Below are positions 23,842 to 37,065 of a stretch of 64,000 nucleotides of DNA, in pieces. The position numbers and the translations under genes are program-made. Every line of letters starts with the position of its first letter. Within the stretch, counting starts at the first letter, position 1. Under the pieces are notes generated by a model, which saw only the letters and a program-made list of their open reading frames with translations, made no database searches and had not been told where the DNA came from. Origin of the DNA: Haematobia irritans (Eukaryota; Arthropoda; Insecta; Diptera; Muscidae); contig NC_134399.1 in NCBI RefSeq assembly GCF_050003625.1, forward strand, positions 220,404,975 through 220,468,974, given 5' to 3'.

Positions 23842-25020
23842 AAACAAATAAGGAAAGTCTAAAGTCGGGCGGGACCGACTATATTATACCCTGCACCACT
23901 TTGTAGATCCACATTTTCGAAACCATAGCAATTCCGTCAAATGTGTTGGGTGCTATATACATACATTTAAATCTGATTCGATCTGGACAAAATTTGTTAC
24001 ACTAATACAAAAAATTGCGTTTCACAATCGTGAACGGACGGTGACAAAATGAAACGAAAACGTTCACAAAAAATCAAAACGGAATATTCACGATTTGGTC
24101 CATGGGCGTTTACGATTTTATGAACGCCATTCTTTTATCTATGACCATGAAAAGTCTTAAAATAGTCGCTAGCCGTTGTTATGGTGCAGACAACACAGGT
24201 TCGAGTCACGGTAGCGGAAATCTTTTTTTTAGTTTTGTTTATATTCGTAACCATTACGTTTTCAGATCATGAACGCTGGTTGTTGTTTTGACAACGCATG
24301 GTGTCATTTTTACGTAGTCAGATTGACCCCGTCCGTTCTCCGTGTGGCAACACATGTGTGTTGATTCACTTTCATGAACGGATCGCTTTGAAATGACCAC
24401 GTCGTTCATGATTTTTTCTATGGGTGTAGACTTCTAAAAAAACTGTAGATTTAAAATTTCAGTCGGCTAATCCTCTGGGGTGGAACACAATGTTAGTAAA
24501 AAACAAGTAACTAAAGTCTAAAGTCGGACGGGGCCGACTATATTATGCCCTTCACCACTATGTAGACAAAGATTTGTGTTACCATATCAAGTACTTCAAA
24601 TTTCCTGGGTGCTATATAAAGGTTTGTGTTTCCAGATACAAATACTTTTAATGGAGAAAATTTTTTGTGCTTTTGCAAAATCTCTAGAATTTAAATTTAA
24701 ATCGGATAACGCCCTGGGATGAAACACAATGTTAGGAAATAACAAGTAACTAAAGTCTAAAGTCGGGCGGGGCCGACTATATTATACCCTTCACCACTAT
24801 GTAGACAAACATTTGTGTTACCATCTCAAGTACTTCAAATTTGCTGGGTGCTATATAAAGGTTTGCGTTTCCAGACACAAATACTTTTAATGGAGAAAAT
24901 TTGTTTTTTTGCAAAATCTCTATAATCAAAATTTAAATCGGATAACGCCCTGGGATGAAACACAATGTTAGGAAAAAAATATGGGACATATGAAGCGAGA
25001 GAAATTTTAATGCAATTGTA
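23842..25020 (+). repeat. AAAGTCGGGCGGGGCCGAC repeat, head repeated three times
   Basis: The stretch TAAAGTCGG(G)CGGG(G/A)CCGACTATATTAT occurs near 23858, 24516 and 24755. The last two belong to 239-bp tandem units (starting CAAGTAACTAAAGTC at 24504 and 24743). It leads into the GGGAGCTATATCTAAATCTG repeats at 25380-25880. This is a dispersed repeat type known to me from muscid sequence. The first unit is split by the element at 24000-24426. Confidence 0.7.
24000..24426 (+). mobile_element. TA-flanked 427-bp element, CACTAATACAAAAAA ends
   Basis: It begins CACTAATACAAAAAATTGCG and ends GATTTTTTCTATGGGTG, with TA on both sides (23998-23999, 24427-24428). It is inserted in the GGCCGAC repeat. 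The 3155-3562 copy is homologous and keeps a better tRNA-like core; here only the B box (GGTTCGAGTCACGG) is clear. Confidence 0.75.
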
Positions 25021-25379
25021 CAAAAGAGCATTTATGATTTATCAGACGATACATATATATTCGAGATATAGGACAATTTTAGTAATATTTACAATTTTTG
25101 CTACTTATCAGTGGCGATTTTACAAGGATATTGGTTAGATCTCGCCAAGATATGTGGTCAAGTGTGGGTTGTGATATATTAGTTGGTCAAGTCAGGCGAC
25201 ATGGAGCCTTATTTAAAACTCAACCGTTCTGTAGAAATTCTGGCATTACAGTGTGTAGGATATGACTAAGATATGGGGAAATCATCACAGAATTTTGTGT
25301 AAAGTCTTGGAATTTTGGCCATATTTGTATAAACCGGAAAAACGAATATATGGAGGCTTTATCTAAATCTGAACCAAAT

Positions 25380-26285
25380 TACATCAAACTTGACACACTT
25401 AAATATCATATCTGAACCGATTTTAACTAAATTTGGCACATATAACCACAGCGTTAAACGTACCTCTCGTGCAAAATTTGAAGCAAGTCAGGGCAAAACT
25501 CCGGCTTTTGAGGTCATATAAGTGCAAATCGGATGAAAGATATATATGGGAGCTATATCTAAATCTGAACCGATTTCAATCAAATTTACCAAGCATTGGT
25601 AGAATGTCAATTCTGCACTCTGTGCACAATTTCACGAAAATCGGTAGTAAACTTTGGCCTCTGTTGCCATATGAGTCTAAATCGGACGAAAGATATATAT
25701 GGGAGCTATATCTAAATCTGAACCGATTTGGCTGATATTTTGCAAGTTTTTCGAGGCTCATAACATATTCGGATGTACGGAATTTGAAGAGCATCGGTTG
25801 ATGAACACGCCAATTATGACCAGATCGTGGATAAATATATATGACAGCTATATCTAAATCTGAACCGATTTTTTCCAAAATCAATAGCGATTGTCTTTGT
25901 TCCACAAAACGACCCTATGTCAAATTTGAGGACGATCGGACTTAAACTTCGGCCTGTACTTTGCGCAAAAAAATACATGAACAGACAGACAGACGGACAG
26001 AGAGACAACCCTAAATCTACTCAGAATTTAATTCTAAGATGATCGGTATGCTAAACGATGAGCAAAATATCAGCCAAATCGGTTCAGATTTGGATATAGC
26101 TCCCATATATATCTTTCGTCCGATTTAGACTCATATGGCAACAGAGGCCAAAGTTTACTACCGATTTTCGTGAAATTGTGCACAGAGTGTAGAATTGACA
26201 TTCTACCAATGCTTGGTAAATTTGATTGAAATCGGTTCAGATTTAGATATAGCTCCCATATATATCTTTCATCCGATTTGCACTA
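25380..26285. repeat. GGGAGCTATATCTAAATCTG repeats in inverted arrangement
   Basis: Units ATATATGGGAGCTATATCTA occur near 25540, 25697 and 25840 on the plus strand. From about 26060 to 26285 the same sequence appears in reverse complement and matches 25515-25742 closely. The result is a pair of roughly 225-bp inverted arms about 320 bp apart. Confidence 0.75.
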
Positions 26286-26583
26286 GATAATGTTCCCATC
26301 CATGTTGCACGCCTCACAAAAAACTTTTTTAAGTCTCGTGATATACCTTTACTGGACTGGCCAGCGCTAAGTCCCGATCTAACCCCTATAGAAGATCTCT
26401 GGGGCATATTATCCTCTAAGGTATTTGGAAGTCCAAGCAATGTACAACACCCAAGGAACTGAAGTCTGCAATTACGACAGAATGGGAAAAATCGATATGG
26501 CAACTCTGAAAAACTTGGTATGTTCTATGCCTCACCGATTACATCAAGTTCTAATAAAGAAGGGCAATACTATATCGTATTAG
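26286..26583 (+). pseudogene. Tc1-like transposase C-terminal remnant
   Basis: The frame opens DNVPIHVARL and has ALSPDLTPIEDLWGIL, the end of a Tc1-family DDE domain; aspartate and glutamate are separated by 34 residues (DD34E). The frame then shifts near 26440, contains an internal stop and resumes to TAG at 26581-26583 in the typical SMPHRLHQVL tail. The catalytic N-terminal two thirds are gone, cut where the inverted repeat ends at 26285. Confidence 0.8.
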
Positions 26584-26589
26584 TTAATT

Positions 26590-27460
26590 AAACTATCTTT
26601 TTGACATATAGCTAAAATATAATTTTGCACACATAAATATTTTCTCTGACTAAAAATTTAAGTATATATTTTCTGTCAAAGTAAACGTTAAGTAAAGATT
26701 TAGTTTATGTATTTAAGAAACGTACAAAAGTGTAAATAAAATGTTTTCAATAAAAGTTCTTTATAAGACTAGAACATAAATTTACACGTTGCACATATAA
26801 TTTTTTTTACGGGAGTAAATCACAGCAATCAAGTGATGATATATCAAACATTTGACTTACTTGCAATACAGTATTCTCTAAATATTATTAATTACTTTGT
26901 GAATGATAATATTTTTTTTTATTAAATTAATTGCAATTATTAATCATATATACATTCATCTTCCCAACATTTCTCAAAAAATACGCAGTATCAAATAACT
27001 AAATCCCAGAACCTAGACGCAGCATATTATTTATAAAATAAATAAAATAATTATTTAATGTGATTCTTATCTGTTATGAATTTACATATATATGAATGAA
27101 TGTAAACGAAATAAATCGTATAAAAATGTGTATATATAGAGTATAGAACTAATCAAACTGAGTGCAAATTTATATATTTTATGTGTGTATGATTGCAAAC
27201 ATTAGTCATGTTTTATCTAACAACTAGCGTATTATATCAAAAAGGGATGCTCGAGAGGAAAAATTGTGTAGAAGTGTAGGGGTTTTCCATAGGGGATTTT
27301 CACCCATCTCGGAGTTTTTCTTTTAACGTTTTTATTTTCGGGATAAGAGACGATGAAAAATGTATTTATGTTAACCATCAAAACCTAACGAAACCATCAA
27401 AACCCAACAAAACCTTAAAACAAAGCTAACATTATATTAGTTACGATTGACATTAAAAGG
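26590..27460. other. No gene recognised
   Basis: AT-rich spacer; an ACCATCAAAACC-type imperfect repeat near 27375-27420 is the only noticed structure. Confidence 0.5.
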
Positions 27461-27465
27461 GTATG

Positions 27466-28102
27466 CACTGAAAAAACTATTTACGTGATAATAAAGATTA
27501 CGCAACCTAAATTTTAGGATGCGAAATTTACAAAATATTAAGGACAAATGTATTTAAAATAATGAAATTTTAATTAAAATAAAGTTTATAATCTTTGCTT
27601 CAAAAATGTTTTTTATTAAATTTAGGACACAAATTTTGTAAATTTTCGTCCCTCCGTTAAAGTCACATGTCTTTGAAGTAAGGCTAATTTTCCTTAAAGT
27701 AATGAAACACATTTTTTATTTAAAGAAATTGTCCTCAAATTAACTGAAATATTGAAACTTTAGATTTAAGATGAAAACGCTTCAAATATAGGCTAAGACT
27801 TATTTTGAGGATTTAGCGTCTTTGGTGCAAAGCTTTTTTGGAATTAAGAAGACATTTTTTACTTTGAAGTATCCATTATAATTTGGATTTTTAAAATGGC
27901 ATTTGATTGTACGAGTACATGAGTAGCTTTATTAATAAATCGCGAAAAGAGAATAAAAATTATTTGTCCTAGATTTAAAGCCAGATAGTTCGCTACAAAA
28001 ATTTCATTATTTTAAAGAAGCCGCATCTTTGGCGCGGAATCAATAACAAAATCCTTAAGGGAAGGTCAAAATCTTTGGATCCAAGTAAACTTTTTTTGAG
28101 TG
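27466..28102 (+). mobile_element. MITE, CACTGAAAAAA/CACTCAAAAAAAG ends, uninterrupted
   Basis: A 637-bp element starting CACTGAAAAAACTATTTACG and ending GTAAACTTTTTTTGAGTG. A TG flanks each side. It is the intact reference for the split copy at 7935-9433 and has no coding capacity. Confidence 0.7.
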
Positions 28103-28955
28103 TGGTCACACTAGGCAAATATTTGACCAAAATGAGTGCCAAACTTTTTTCCAGGATCATCTTCGAAATATCTGGATGCCGGGTTTGGAAAATAATCCTA
28201 CCATTATACTATAAATTCAATATGAGCTAAAAATGTTCGATGGATTGGCATCGGCGACGAATTCTTTTTTGATTTCTGTCAAATATTTGCCCAGTGTGTT
28301 CATACCGTGAGTTTTACAATTGCTTCATTTTAATTGTAAATTTGACAACAAACAAAAAAGACTAAGTGCCTATTTTCCTTCAGCTACGAAGACAGCACAA
28401 AAACAACACTTTGTCAAATAAAACACGACTAATAATCACAATGAAAATGATAATTATTAATGCATAAAAATTAGTACCTACTTTTTACTATAAACTAAAT
28501 ATATTAAATATACAAAAATAAAAGGTAAAAAAATGGTAGGCTTACTAATTTGTCGTCTTCTCATATTGGTGTTAAATATCAGACAATTTTAACGTAAGTC
28601 ACAAAAGCAAAATAATATTTAGGCACTTGCTATAAACTGAATGCTGCAAAAAGAAAACCAAAAAAATACAAATTACAAACTAAATGAATACTACTACGCA
28701 ACGATATGAAAAAATGTCAAAGTAAAAAATCAACATATGCAAGTATAGATGAGTTAATACAAGCAGAAGTATTAGAATGTCGTAAAAACTTGTCATTTTG
28801 TGACGTTCTATAATTAATATTTTTCCGGTACAGTGGATGTCGTTTGTATTAACAGATAGATTTACATGCATATATTTCGTATATGTTTTATATTACATTC
28901 AAATTGGACTTCAAATCCATTTTGTTGGATTTGAAGAATATTGTTAAATTCAAAG
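28103..28955. other. No gene recognised
   Basis: AT-rich sequence; short frames only, none with family resemblance. Confidence 0.5.
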
Positions 28956-28963
28956 TTCAAGAT

Positions 28964-29412
28964 CAGAGAATGAAGCCGACCCATTTTTGTCGGCGGCGGC
29001 TGACACTAAATTTTTGCCTCCGGCGGCGGCGGCTTGACGGCTGAGTCGATATAAATTTGTCCATTCGGCTGCGGACAATTATCCATTATAAAATCAATTT
29101 GTACTTATTCGAATGGTAATGAGATTAGTTGTACAACCAATATTACAAACAAATTTACCTTTCATTCAAATTTTCTGAGCTAAATTTTTCCAAAATTATT
29201 ATAGCAGCTTAAAAATGATTGATTGCGTTCAAAATTTTGGTAAATATAAGACAATTATATAGAAATTTTTCTGATTTAAATTGATATTTTTGATTAATTG
29301 GCGGCTAAATTTGAGTCGAGATGAGTCAATATATTCGGCGGCGGCGTCGACTGGCAAAAAATGGTCGGCGGCGACTGAAATCGGCGGCGCGACTCGGCGG
29401 CTTCATTCTCTG
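28964..29412. mobile_element. hAT-type MITE with perfect 8-bp TSD
   Basis: The 449-bp element has terminal inverted repeats CAGAGAATGAAGCCG, whose start fits the YARNG pattern of hAT ends. TTCAAGAT is duplicated exactly at 28956-28963 and 29413-29420. GGCGGC-rich subterminal stretches (about 28990-29035 and 29335-29400) stand out from the AT-rich surroundings. Related fragments are at 11345-11705 and, in reverse complement, near 43350-43510. Confidence 0.85.
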
Positions 29413-29859
29413 TTCAAGATGTATTGTAGACAACCGATTGATAAAAATTTAAAGTTGAACGATAAATCTTAAGGTGTAACAATAATAAATAAAATTTCAT
29501 TCCTATTACAATTTTATATGTCATATCAGACGTTATGAGCCGTTCATACTATTAGCTTATCCGGACGAAATGTCTGTGTTTGTAAGAAATCTTAGTTCGT
29601 AAATATAACCATATCGGTGGTAGGAGAAACATTATTCCGCGACGAACAAGTAATATATAGCATGATTTTGTCAATATAGCATGATTTTTCAATATTTAAC
29701 ATTAAAGTTGAATAAATACATGTTATGTCTTGTTTGTTCAGTTATTTCAATTTCTGCGGGATCAGGCGAAAAAAACTACCCAGTAGTGAGTTCAAAAATT
29801 TGATAAACGATGGCAGCACTGTCCCATTTTACGCCAAGGTATTAGCATAACGGTCGCCA

Positions 29860-30720
29860 CAGTTGGTAGGATTCAACCAAAAATGGTAGATTTTTTATTG
29901 TTTGGTAGATTTTTTATGTTTTGGTAGATTTTGCAAAATCTTCCTCTCCAACTAAGAGGTACTTTAATTTTCTATATATATAGAATTAAATTTTGACAAA
30001 ATTTTCTATAGAAATAAAATTTTGCCAAAATTTTCTGTAGAAATAAAATTTTTACAAATCTTTCTATAGAAATAAAATTTTGACAAAATTTTCTATAGAA
30101 ATAAAATTTTGACAAAATGTTCTATAGAAATAAAATTTTGACAAAAATTTCGATAGAAATAAAGTTTTGACACAATTTTCTATAGAAATAAAATTTTGAC
30201 AAAATTTTCTATAGAAATAAAATTTTGACAACAATTTCTGTAGAAATAACATTTTGCGATAAGCACCTATAGAAATAAAATTTTGACAAAATTTTCTGTA
30301 GAAATAAAGTTTTGACAAAATTTTCTGTAGAAATAAAATTTTGACAACATAAATAAAATTTTGACAAAATGTTCTATAGAAATAAAATTTCTATCGAAAT
30401 AAAATTTTGGCAAAATTTTCTATAGAAATAAAATGTTGACAAAATGTTCTATAGATATAACATTTTGACAAAACTATCTATAGAAATAAAATTTTGACAA
30501 AATGTTCTATAGAAATAGAATTTTTATCGAAATAAAATTTTGACACAATTTTCTATAGATATAACATTTTGACAAAATTATCTATAGAAATAAAATTTTG
30601 ACAATATTTTCTTTAGAAATATATTTTTGGCGGACGGTTTATTTAACTTTGCTAGATTTTTCGTAAAATTTTCTTCAAATTTTGGTAGATTATTTTTGTA
30701 CAATAAAGTACATATGGCTA
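29860..30720. repeat. TTGGTAGATT repeat with long 29-bp minisatellite
   Basis: A lead-in with TTTGGTAGATTTT motifs (29865-29960) is followed by roughly 22 irregular copies of a 29-bp unit (29985-30640; core TATAGAAATAAAATTTTGAC), then TTTTGGTAGATTATTTTTG. The same three-part layout precedes the large repeat at 18720-19010. Frames such as the minus-strand one at 30064-30318 are products of the repeat. Confidence 0.85.
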
Positions 30721-30729
30721 CGATTTTCA

Positions 30730-31420
30730 CTACACTCACTGTAGTACGATATTTCTGCTGAACATCTTAGTTAGTTGCCACCCGATGTTTTTGTTGCTGT
30801 CGTGTCGCAACCGTTACAGTGATCGTAGTGTTATCACACTTTGACATAAAAATATGTTAAGCTCTTAAATATCATAGTCTAGGGTGGCGGTTTTGTTTTG
30901 TAAAGTGATGAGAGATTTTTTTGGGTCTAAGACCTTAAGTATGGAAGTTTGTGGTGGCTGACAAATTTTGTTGTGGCTTAAAAAAACGATACAGAAAACC
31001 ATGCACATGTGTTTCAATCTTACATTATAGCTCATTCACATTAGGCTCGAAATCTACTAAAAGTAGATTTGAAATCCCTTTTTTATAAGGCAAATGACAG
31101 TTGAAATCTAGTTAACGTAGATTTTGGAAGTGTAATGTGAATGAGGTATTACTTGTATAATAACTTAAGTTTCCAAAGTTATTTTTTCCTTGATGCAAGA
31201 GGATTTTTTCAAATGCCGAAAAATACACAGCTCTTTATACGATAAAAGAAATTATGAATGGTTTTGGTATCCCAAAGAGTCTGGCACAGCAAAAAGCGAA
31301 AAAATGATTTACAATCGCATATGTCTTTATAAACTCTCTCTTTCATTTTGATGCGTTTTGATATTTTTCTCTTACGCCTGAGAGTTAATGTTGCCATATT
31401 TCTTTGCTTTTGAACCCCAT
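30730..31420. other. No gene recognised
   Basis: Mixed unique-looking sequence without a supported gene. Confidence 0.45.
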
Positions 31421-31892
31421 CGGGGAAAACGTTGGAACAATATTTTAAAATAATTTATTCTAAAGGCAATACCTCACAATGTTTGTGTAATGGTTAGCGT
31501 CACACAAGGAAAAGTAGCGTCCAGATTGTTTTCTTGGTTATAAGTTGTTTAATATGAAGTCTTAGTTAGATCTTAATGATATTTGAACGCATATAGTCCA
31601 CTTTATTTAGGTTAGGTGTAGTGGCAGCCTGATATTCCAGTTTTACTTTGACTTTTCGGGGAAAACGTTGAAACAATATGTTAAAATAAATTATTCTAAA
31701 GACAATACCTCACGATATTTGTGATATGGTTAGCGTCAAAAATGGAAAAGTAGCTTCAAGATTGTTTTCTACATTATAAGTTGGTTTATATGAAGCCTTG
31801 TTCATTTTAATGATATTTGAACGCGTATAGTCCACTTTACGTTAGGTGTAGTGGCAGCCCGATATTTCAGGCTTACTTTGACCACAGTGGTG
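31421..31892 (-). repeat. 236-bp tandem duplication containing SINE-A 3' ends
   Basis: CGGGGAAAACGTTG occurs at 31421 and 31657, and the sequences that follow align for 236 bp. Each unit ends in a minus-strand SINE-A terminus (GTTAGGTGTAGTGGCAGCC). A further scrap of SINE-A body is at about 32045-32095. Confidence 0.7.
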
Positions 31893-32412
31893 AAATTCTC
31901 CCTTATTTTCCATTTAAACAATTCATAACCTTTAGAAGGCGAATTCAGCGAATTCCAATGAACTACTACACATAACATATTAATAAGTCTTTTTCAGTTG
32001 GTTTATATGATATGAGATTTTGATCGTTTACAATAAAAAATGCACTGTTATCATTGAGTGCTGTCCGATTCTATGATCAATGAAAAGGTAATACTCTTTC
32101 TTTACTATTAAACACATTGATATTGATTGAATTTCTATTATGGCTCCGTTGGACACTTTTGTTCGGGTTTCGAGTTGAAAACACGATATATTCATGGTTA
32201 ATTTTTCAATAATAAAATATTTTCATAAATAAGTTAAAACTATAAGTATAAGTAAAATATAAACGTTACTGATGTGCTTTGGTAAAATCTAGATGAAAAT
32301 ACCATATTCATCAATTGAATAAAAATATCTGTTTTAAAATTAAAAATATTAAAAAAGTAATCACGAAAACCGAATACGAATACCGAACACAGTACATATC
32401 ATTGCTTTACAA

Positions 32413-32618
32413 ACGCATCAAGAAATTTGAGAGTTCTTCCTAAGTCATTACTTTTAATGTACATCCTATACACTTCTAGAGATGGAATTCATTTTCATTT
32501 CATACGAAATTACCAACGCATCAAGAAATTTGAAACTTCTTCCTAAGTCATTACTTTTAATGTACATCCCATACTCTTCTAGAGATGGAATTCATTTTCA
32601 TTTCATAGGAAATTAACT
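32413..32618. repeat. 103-bp tandem duplication
   Basis: ACGCATCAAGAAATTTGA occurs at 32413 and 32516, and each is followed by TCTTCCTAAGTCATTACTTT. Two copies with several substitutions. Confidence 0.8.
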
Positions 32619-33770
32619 TCTCGGCGCGAGTAGAATGTTACTATCATTTCTGTGATTGAAGAAATTCCAATTAAAAATTAATTAATTTCGAGATTGAAGA
32701 TAATTTTTTCTGCAATGGGATTTTTCGCAAGTATATTCAGAATTTCAATAAAGTAAAAAATATTGGCAACTCTGTTTATGGTAGTCTATGCTTATGTGTA
32801 TAGAGGATCGATGTAACAACGAAGTTTCCATTACAATCAGTGACTGCTGTTGTTGTCAATAATAAAGTGAAAACTTTGAATAAAAATAATTACAACTCAT
32901 TTACTCTTTGTATTTGATGTTAAATTTTATCTGTAATATTTGCTATCAACTGCACACACCACTGTACCGCACAAAAAAAAACGTCTATGCAAGTATCATG
33001 TTCGAATCTACCGCAAGAAATTCTAAATTTCTTAAAATACAAAAGATTATCTTATACCTTCTAGGGCTTTTGCTTTTATTGAGATTTACAATACGGTCTT
33101 TTTCATACACAATCCCGGATAGTATTTGTTTAATTTTAGTTTCACTTTAATCACTCGTTGTGGAAGGACGGACGACAGACGGAGGCAAATACAAAACAAC
33201 AAGAAATCCACATTTTTACTTCAGCGAATTGAATGTTAGACTGACTAAAAGAACTGTCTGGTATTTTAACATTTTTGTTGTGTTCATTTCTTGCATACTC
33301 TTCGCAGTCCTCTCTTGGGTATTTTTTTTCTTATTGTTTTATTCTATTTATTATAAAGAATAAAGCGGAATATCGATAAAATAAAAAAGGCAAACTGAAA
33401 CCAAACAAACCATCAAACTGTGCGAAATTGCCATCGATAAGGGCAGACTATGATTTACTGTACAATGTAGCCCCATACCAATACCACGAAACAAAAGCTA
33501 CCGGTTTTCATTTGCATGTGAAGTTTGTGCGTCTATGGTTAACATTGGTGGCCATGGAGTTGCTACGTTCCACACTTTGAAGGTCGTTAATCTCATCTCG
33601 TTTGTTTTGTTTTGGTTGATGGTGGTGTATTACATAAAAAGAACTTTGAGCAACTAAAGGTGAAAGTTGTCTCATCAGAATGTTTACTCAATTCGGAAAA
33701 AAAACATTTTGTTTGTATGACGGTAGCACAGCGCTGAGATAGTTTCCTAAAGCATAGAGCTGAATGCCGG
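32619..33770. other. No gene recognised
   Basis: Two adjacent plus-strand frames (32908-33150 and 33160-33363) are rich in hydrophobic residues, but I recognise neither. They may be chance frames in T-rich DNA. Confidence 0.4.
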
Positions 33771-34590
33771 ACAGGAAGACAGTTTTGTATGCCGGTAATG
33801 CAGTATACCATATGCTTTTAATGCGCCGTTAATATTATAAGTCTATCCGGACAAAATGTATGTGTTTGTAAAGGATTAAAGGATCTCACAGTATGGCCAA
33901 CCTCTAAGAAATGTCGGCCATAAGTAAAAAATCGATAAATGTGTAATGGACGTATCGATTACGTCCTCGAACACAAATTATGATGTGGCCATCATCTGGG
34001 ATATGTGTTGAAAATTTGGATAAAAAAAACATTTTGTTTGTATGATATAGAGCTGAGCAGGACAGGAAGACAGTTTTGTGTGCCGGTAATGCAGTGTACC
34101 ATATGCTTTTAATGCGCCGTTAATATTATAAGTCTATCCGGACAAAATGTATGTGTTTGTAAAGGATTAAAGGATCTCACAGTATGGCCAACCTCTAAGA
34201 AATGTCGGCCATAAGTAAAAAATCGATAAATGTGTAATGGACGTATCGATTACGTCCTCGAACACAAATTATGATGTGGCCATCATCTGGGATATGTGTT
34301 GAAAATTTGGATAAAAAAAAACATTTTGTTTGTATGATATAGAGCTGAGCAGGACAGGAAGACAGTTTTGTGTGCCGGTAATGCAGTGTACCATATGCTT
34401 CTAATGCGCCGTTAATATTATAAGTCTATCCGGACGAAATGTATGTGTTTGTAAAGGATCTTACAGAGTGACCAAGCTGTAAGAATTGTCGGCAATAAGT
34501 AAAAAAATCGATAAACGTGTTATGGACGTATCGATACGTCCTCGAACACAAATTATGGTGTGGCCAACATCTGGGATGAAAAGTTTGACT
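33771..34590. repeat. 292-bp tandem repeat, about 2.8 units
   Basis: ACAGGAAGACAGTTTTGT occurs at 33771, 34062 and 34354 (spacings 291 and 292). The first two units are nearly identical, the third more diverged. Each contains ATAAGTCTATCCGGAC and a CGTATCGATTACGTCC-type palindrome. An inverted match to the middle of the unit lies near 34915-34975. Confidence 0.85.
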
Positions 34591-35203
34591 CGTGCATTAT
34601 CGTAAGGATAAACTGATATTATGAATTAATGTACAGACCTGCACTATGTCGCAGCGTAAAACACTTTACTTTCAAGGTTACTTTGTTTAAAATATTTACA
34701 AAAATTCTGATAGTAATAGGAAACACCGATCCGAAGGTTTTATGCGCCTTGCAGACTGCGATTATCCGGACGACAGTGGTCATGTCGAACATATCCCATA
34801 TATTGGCCACATTCTAAGTTAAATCCGAAGGCATAATCGAGATTGCTACTGTTTATGGGATCGATAACACGTTTACCGATTATTTAGTCATCAATGAATT
34901 GTCGTATTGATTGGACACACTGTAAGATTCTTTACAAACACACACATTCCGTTCGGAAAAACTTATAGTCTGTAATGCGCCTTAAGCGTGTAAAAAAGGT
35001 ATACCTTTTTGACACGCTTATTTTATATATAAAATTATACCTCTTTGATGCAAGTTTTAATGTAATGAAAATATTAATAAAAACAAACAAAAAACTTTTA
35101 AATCCTATCCTATTAATGAAATGATATAGATGTTTAAGACCTTTGAAATTAATTTCTTACAACAATTAACAGAAATTCAACAGAAATGCATAAGCCAAAC
35201 ATG

Positions 35204-35333
35204 GTTAGGTTAGGTTTAAGTGGCAGCCCGATGTATCAGACTCACTTAGACTATTCAGTCCATTGTGATACCACATTGGTGAACTTCTCTCTTATCACTG
35301 AGTGCTGCCCGATTCCATGTTAAGCTCAATGAC
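35204..35333 (-). mobile_element. SINE-A copy split by a hAT element (3' part)
   Basis: The 3' end with CCTAA tail and body (minus strand) up to the target-site sequence TCAATGAC. The other part continues at 37066-37232. The two pieces join at GCTCAATGAC/AATGGACCTCC. Confidence 0.85.
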
Positions 35334-37057
35334 CAGCGTTGCCAATTTAGCTTTTTTCCCGCTAGATTTGGCTTTTTTTGAAGACGTTTAGCGGGGAAAA
35401 AATGCATTTAGCTTTTAGCTTTTTTTCTGGCTTTTTTTCATGACCCTTTTAGCTATTTTTGGCTTTTTTATTTTCGACATGTTCCTATTGAAATATGAAA
35501 TAATTCGAAGCTCAATTGAAGCATTAATAATTATTCCAGCCATTATCCGGGCATTTTTGGAGCAAATACACCTTGTTGTAAAGTTTTTTCCTCGTATTCG
35601 TAAAAGTTATCGTAAACTTTAAATCTACTATTACCATACAAATTTCTTATATAAACTGTCATTAAATTATTAGGAATATTAGCATTTGACTCGTTTATCC
35701 TTTTTATGTTATTATAATATTCTAAATTTATTATGATATTACTAAACTAAAATAGTAGATGTGAATTGCTTTGTACACTAAAAAAACATTGTCGTGAGGG
35801 CAAAGATTTCATGTCCTTAAAATACGTCCGCGAATTTTGGTTATAATAGCATTTGTGAATTTCATGTCCTTAAAATACGAACGCGAATTTTGGTTATAAT
35901 AGCATTTGTGAATTTCTCTTATATAAACTTTTTTCCTTGTCCAAAAGCCGATAAAGTCGTTTTGTCCTTATAGTTAATTGATTTAACTTAAAAGTGGGTA
36001 TCTTTACATGAAAGAAGGCTAGGGTCAATTCTACAAAATTCTTAAAATTAATGAAATAATCTTTAAATTTGTGGAGTTTTTGTATCTTGACCACAAACCA
36101 AAATAGGGCTCAAAAATAGAAGAGGGTTTTCAACATTTTATTTTAAAAACGTATACATAGAATAATTTCTACTTAGAGTCTGAATTTGGAAATTTAAGTT
36201 TTCGTTAGCACGTTTTTAAAGCACTGTGGTAGTTCATGAATAAAAAGCTGAAAAAACGAATAAGTTCAAATTTGACTCGGAATCAATACCAAAATCATTA
36301 GTGTTCAAAATCTTTGGAACCGAACATAGAAATAATATAATAATAATAAATAAAATAATAAAGTTTTGAATGTGGTATTATTTTTTTAACATAAAAATAT
36401 GCAATAAAAAAATTCGTAGTGATAGGATCAAAAAATCTGCTATTTATTAAAGGAATGGATTTACATTTACGAAAATTGGACAACAATAGGTTTGTAGGGA
36501 AATTTTTGAATAAAAGGTATTCAGTATAAACTTGCAAGATAGTTAGAATGGGTTTTATTCTCTTGGGAAATATTAGGAGAAGTGTACTCGTTCACGAATT
36601 TATCATTAATTCAGTTAAAATTAAATATGTTGATATTTTCGAATGCAGTTCTATGTGACATTGTGCAATATATCGCACATTTGACTTGTTGATGATTAAC
36701 CAGCTGATAATTGCAAGTTTACTGGGAAAAATGTTTTTACTAGGAAATATAAACGAAGGACTTCCAGTAAAAATTTGTGATAGTAATCCAAATGTATCGA
36801 GTACGCAAACAGAGCTAATATGACTTAGATTTTCTTACGGTCTCACAGAAATGGAAATAAAATGAATACAATTAAAATAATATGCATTTTAAATGAAATA
36901 AAGCCTTTAAATTTGTTAAATTTCAATCAAAAACGTGACCTTTGATACAAAAAAATTTAGCTTTTTTTCTAGCTATTTTTTAAAATTTTTTAGCTTTTTT
37001 TGGCTAGTTTTTTGGACAAATCTAGCGGTTTTTGGTGAAACAATTCTGGCAACGCTG
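35334..37057. mobile_element. Non-autonomous hAT element, copy 1
   Basis: The 1724-bp element has ends CAGCGTTGCCA in inverted orientation (hAT YARNG pattern) and a perfect 8-bp duplication TCAATGAC (35326-35333, 37058-37065). The subterminal zones are full of AGCTTTTTTT/TAGCTTTTAGCTTTTT repeats. It is inserted in a SINE-A, so it is younger than that SINE. It is about 665 bp longer than copy 2 (54188-55246). The extra segment (about 35490-36155) holds a TACACTAAAAAAAC-type sequence and a short tandem repeat. No transposase is present. Confidence 0.88.
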
Positions 37058-37065
37058 TCAATGAC

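Noticed and set aside
30064..30318. Minus-strand frame with repeated FYRKFCQNFISIEN-like peptide
   Set aside because: Translation of the 29-bp minisatellite.
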